In this document: positions 61,163 through 64,000 of the stretch, one piece after another
Layout: each line of letters starts with the position of its first letter
Position numbering within the stretch: position 1 is the stretch's first letter
NCBI GenBank assembly: GCA_016195405.1
Contig: JACPZP010000070.1
Span: 86,294 to 150,293 of the forward strand
Reading direction: 5' to 3'
Length of the DNA: 64,000 nucleotides
Origin: Planctomycetota bacterium
GTDB lineage: Bacteria > Planctomycetota > Planctomycetia > Gemmatales > Gemmataceae
Position numbers and translations under genes: made by a program
Notes under the pieces: generated by a model
What the model saw: the letters and a program-made list of their open reading frames with translations, nothing else
What the model was told of the DNA's origin: nothing
Databases searched by the model: none

Positions 61163-63779
61163 AATGCTGACCGGCAAGCCGCCGTTTAAGGGTGAAACCA
61201 CACTCGACACGCTCAATCAAGTGCTTGGGGAAGAAGTCGTGCCGCCGCGCTCGCTGAATCCGCGCGTGCCGCGCGATCTGGAGACGATTTGCCTGAAGTG
61301 CCTGCAAAAGGAGCCGAAGAGACGCTATGCCACGGGAGCAGATTTGGCCGCGGACCTGGGACGCTATCTAGGGCGTGAACCGATCCGCGCGCGGCCGGTC
61401 TGGAAGACGGAGCGTGTCTGGCGCTGGTGTCGCCGCAATCCGCTGGCGGCCAGTTTGGTGATGGCGGTGGCGTTCAGTTTAATTGTGGGAACCAGCGTGT
61501 CGCTGCTGTACGCGTTGCGCGCCAACGAACAGGCAATGCTCGCCAAGCGCGCCGCACTCCAACTGAGGTTCGATGCTGCGGTCCGGGAATCTGAAGCGAA
61601 TCAGGCTCTGAGCTTACTCACCTCCGCTGAACTGCTGTGCGATCCGATTGCAAAGGCGGATCGGCGCTTGGAACAGTCGCTTCGCTTCCACTTGGGAAGT
61701 TGGTTCCAGGAAACGCATCGATCGAAGCACCTTCTTCCTCACGAGGCCATAGTTAGTGTCGTTGCCTTCAGCCCGGACGGCAAAATGGCGCTGACAGCGA
61801 GCGGCAGAACCCTTCGGTTCTGGAATACGGCCACGGGCGAGCAAGTCGGGAATCCTCTTGAGCATGAAAACGTCATCTCGTCTGCAGTATTTAGCCCGGA
61901 TGGCAATACCGTGCTCACGGGATGCGAGGATAAGACTGCTCGGCTATGGGACGTGGCCACCGGCGAGCGGCGCGGGAAGCCCTTAAAGCATGACGGGGCG
62001 GTTAGATCCGTGGCGTTTAGTCCAGACGGTAGGACGCTGCTGACGGGAAGCGAAGACAAGAAAGCCCGGTTGTGGGAGGCGGAAACAGGCAAACTGCTCG
62101 GAACCTTGAGTCATGAAAACCCGTATGTCGCCGTGGCGTTCAGCCAGAACGGCAGGCTCGTGTTGACGGGCGGGCCGGACGGGACGGCGCAATTGTGGGA
62201 CGCAGACACGCTCAAGCGCCTGGGCGAGCCGTTCAAGCATAAAGATAGAATTAGGGCTGCGGTTATTGGGCCGGACAGCAAGACGCTTTTGACCGGGGGT
62301 GAAGACAACGTGGCGCGGCTTTGGGATGTGAAATCTCGGAAGCAGCTGGGGCCGCCAATGCACCACCACAACTGGGTCATGGTTGTGGCCTTCAGCCCAG
62401 ACGGCAAGATCGTGCTAACGGGAAGTGGCGACAGGTCGGCGAGGCTGTGGGAGACAGGCAGCGGCAATCCGATTGGACCGCCCTTGCACCATGTATTGCT
62501 GATTGACGCCGTCGCCTTCAGCCCGGATGGCAAGACGGTCCTCACTGGCAGCCGTGACCATACTGCGCGCCTTTGGGAAATTGCCACGGCGAGATCTTTC
62601 CATCCGCAGTTGAATTCTCCTGACTCGGTGCTGGGCCTGGCCTTTAGCCCAGACGGCACGAGGGTGCTTACGCGCGGCGACGACAAGGCGGGGCGGCTAT
62701 TAGATGTCGGTACGGGCAACCAGGTCGGACTCGCCTTGAACCATAAAGACGGGGTTACGGCCGTCTGCTTCAGCCCGGACGGCAAAATAGTGGCGACGGG
62801 AAGCAAAGACAAGAAGGTACGGTTGTGGGACGCGGAAACAGGGGAGGGGTTCGAACCTGCCATGCCGCATGACGCCGGCATTGAGCGCATCTTCTTCAGC
62901 CGAACCGGCAAGACTTTGCTTACGATCAGTAGGGCCGTCAAGGTGCCCGAATGGGAGGCGCGGTTGTGGGAGGTGCCGACGTGCATGCCGCTGGGACAAC
63001 CGATGCGCCATGGATACGAGATTCAAGCCGTGGACTTCAGTCCGGACGACAAACTCGTGCTGACGGGATGTGGGGATCGGTTCGCGCGGCTATGGCACGC
63101 GCGCGAGGACAAGCCGCGTAAACCGCTATTGGTGCTTAAGCACAAAGAGTATGTTCCGGCCGCAGCCTTTAGTCCGGATGGCAAGATCGTGCTAACTGGC
63201 AGCTGGGACACGACGGCGCGGCTCTGGGACCTATCGAATGGCAAGGACCTCGGAGTGATTTTCCGGCATGAAGACTACGTTCAAACCGCGGCCTTCAGCC
63301 CAGATGGCAGGACAGTTGTGACCGGCAGCTGGGATACCACGGCACGGCTGTGGAATGTATCCACGGGCGAGTTGCGCGTGCCGCCCCTGCGACATCATGC
63401 CAAGATCTGGAAAGTCGCCTTCAGTCCGGACGGCAAGACTGTGCTGACGCGATGCCATGACGGTACAACGTGGCTGTGGGACGCGGCCACCGGCAAGTCG
63501 CTCGGCGTGCCCTTGAAGCATCAAGACGAGATACTAGCCGCACAATTCACTCAGGACGGCAAGTACGTGGTGACGGGAGGCACTGACAAGTTGATTCGGC
63601 GGTGGCGTGTGCCGACACCAATCGAAGGAGATCCAGAACGGATACGGTTGTGGGCACAAGTAATTACTGGTATGGAATTGGACGAAAACGGCGGGACGCG
63701 CGTCCTCGACGAAGCCGCTTGGGAAACTCGACGCCAACGCTTAGAAGAGCTTGGCGGCTTGCCAAGTATAGAGGAATAA
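60924..63779 (+). CDS. Ser/Thr kinase 3' part with membrane helix and WD40 domain
   Basis: The frame encodes 951 residues from GTG at 60924; the true kinase part starts at KITDFGLAKKLEEV and continues with GTPSYMAPEQA and DVYALGAILYEMLTGKPPF to a normal end of the kinase domain. A membrane helix (NPLAASLVMAVAFSLIVGTSVSLLYAL) follows, then about a dozen WD40 repeats (VVAFSPDGKMALTASG, TARLWDVATGERRG, LTGSWDTTARLWN). Together with the 5' part it would be a membrane Ser/Thr kinase with an external propeller. Translation from the internal GTG alone would give a kinase without an ATP-binding lobe. Confidence 0.85.
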   Translation: MGRGARGEEDRCASPLGPHSSPLVPKITDFGLAKKLEEVTQTQSGAFMGTPSYMAPEQAQAKKDIGPAADVYALGAILYEMLTGKPPFKGETTLDTLNQVLGEEVVPPRSLNPRVPRDLETICLKCLQKEPKRRYATGADLAADLGRYLGREPIRARPVWKTERVWRWCRRNPLAASLVMAVAFSLIVGTSVSLLYALRANEQAMLAKRAALQLRFDAAVRESEANQALSLLTSAELLCDPIAKADRRLEQSLRFHLGSWFQETHRSKHLLPHEAIVSVVAFSPDGKMALTASGRTLRFWNTATGEQVGNPLEHENVISSAVFSPDGNTVLTGCEDKTARLWDVATGERRGKPLKHDGAVRSVAFSPDGRTLLTGSEDKKARLWEAETGKLLGTLSHENPYVAVAFSQNGRLVLTGGPDGTAQLWDADTLKRLGEPFKHKDRIRAAVIGPDSKTLLTGGEDNVARLWDVKSRKQLGPPMHHHNWVMVVAFSPDGKIVLTGSGDRSARLWETGSGNPIGPPLHHVLLIDAVAFSPDGKTVLTGSRDHTARLWEIATARSFHPQLNSPDSVLGLAFSPDGTRVLTRGDDKAGRLLDVGTGNQVGLALNHKDGVTAVCFSPDGKIVATGSKDKKVRLWDAETGEGFEPAMPHDAGIERIFFSRTGKTLLTISRAVKVPEWEARLWEVPTCMPLGQPMRHGYEIQAVDFSPDDKLVLTGCGDRFARLWHAREDKPRKPLLVLKHKEYVPAAAFSPDGKIVLTGSWDTTARLWDLSNGKDLGVIFRHEDYVQTAAFSPDGRTVVTGSWDTTARLWNVSTGELRVPPLRHHAKIWKVAFSPDGKTVLTRCHDGTTWLWDAATGKSLGVPLKHQDEILAAQFTQDGKYVVTGGTDKLIRRWRVPTPIEGDPERIRLWAQVITGMELDENGGTRVLDEAAWETRRQRLEELGGLPSIEE

Positions 63780-63913
63780 TACACGCAATTAGGCGCCATG
63801 CCACGCACCAGCTTCATAAAAAAATGCGTTTCACCTGCGGCAATGCCTTCCAAGGAAGCGAAAGACTGCCATGACGGAATTGGGATTTGCGCAAACTACG
63901 GACGGCGGACGCG

Positions 63914-63934
63914 GCCGTCGATGACGGCTTTTTT
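63914..63934 (+). terminator. Rho-independent terminator-like hairpin
   Basis: GCCGTC-GAT-GACGGC followed by TTTTTT is a short perfect stem with a U-tract on the plus strand, about 135 bp after the end of the kinase-WD40 gene. The 3-nt loop is tight. Confidence 0.5.
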
Positions 63935-64000
63935 ACGGACTCGCCAGAGGTAGCCAAGAGTCGCGCATGGCGTCCTCTCCCGGGTCGTGTTCACCTTCTC

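Noticed and set aside
62848..62857. GGTTCGAACC, resembling a tRNA T-loop
   Set aside because: It lies inside a WD40 repeat and no acceptor or anticodon arms pair around it.
63896..64000. A 35-codon minus-strand open frame at the window end
   Set aside because: It could be the end of a gene, but it is too short to recognise and its sequence also forms the plus-strand terminator-like hairpin.

Overview
The window looks like a chromosomal segment of a planctomycete, most likely of the Gemmata/Zavarzinella group (order Gemmatales). The evidence is the gene families themselves. There is a DUF1549/DUF1553 'planctomycete cytochrome' protein, a DUF1559-type protein, Tat-exported Gfo/Idh/MocA oxidoreductases, ECF sigma factors fused to membrane and sensor-like domains, Hanks-type Ser/Thr kinases (one with WD40 repeats), MJ0042-like zinc-ribbon membrane proteins and a giant FG-GAP/Calx-beta/RTX surface protein. 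I see no rRNA, tRNA, CRISPR array, transposase or integrase.

Layout. 1-16 kb holds an esterase-like fragment, htpG, two small membrane proteins, a DUF1579 and a VOC protein, an ECF sigma-WD40 fusion, an AraC regulator, nadA, lysA, a HEAT-like secreted protein, an MBL-fold hydrolase and a Tat-exported oxidoreductase. 16-25 kb holds a peptide-release-factor-like gene with no canonical start codon, a dual-specificity phosphatase, a Ser/Thr kinase, the DUF1549/1553 protein, a secreted thioredoxin-like protein and an ECF sigma factor fused to a GIN (DUF2807) domain. 25-33 kb is a long minus-strand run: secG, yicC, gmk and rpoZ (housekeeping), then a membrane protein, an enolase-superfamily enzyme, a PEP-utilizer-like protein without an ATP-grasp domain, and a P450.

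34.4-40.2 kb is the most unusual part. A complete ygiQ radical-SAM gene and a second, diverged fragment of the ygiQ 3' end flank a co-directional four-gene cassette. The cassette encodes a large zinc-deaminase protein, an unknown 190-aa protein, a RES-domain-like protein and a small protein. It is a candidate mobile or defence/toxin cassette inserted at the 3' end of ygiQ. 40-54 kb carries small accessory modules: Nudix, a HicB-like gene overlapping an unknown gene, a CsoR/CstR-type repressor with its own promoter and operator driving a Cys-rich exported protein, an FHA-LuxR regulator next to agmatine deiminase, a DUF1559-XRE chimera and a VapBC pair. 54-64 kb holds the FG-GAP giant, a zinc-ribbon membrane protein, and a sigma factor overlapping a Ser/Thr kinase-WD40 gene that is split by a palindromic insertion and a frameshift.

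A second theme is a large set of GC-rich palindromic repeats of several families lying between genes. Some supply the stop codon, or even the last residues, of the neighbouring gene, and one lies inside the kinase. All functional calls come from reading the sequence by eye; no database search was possible.
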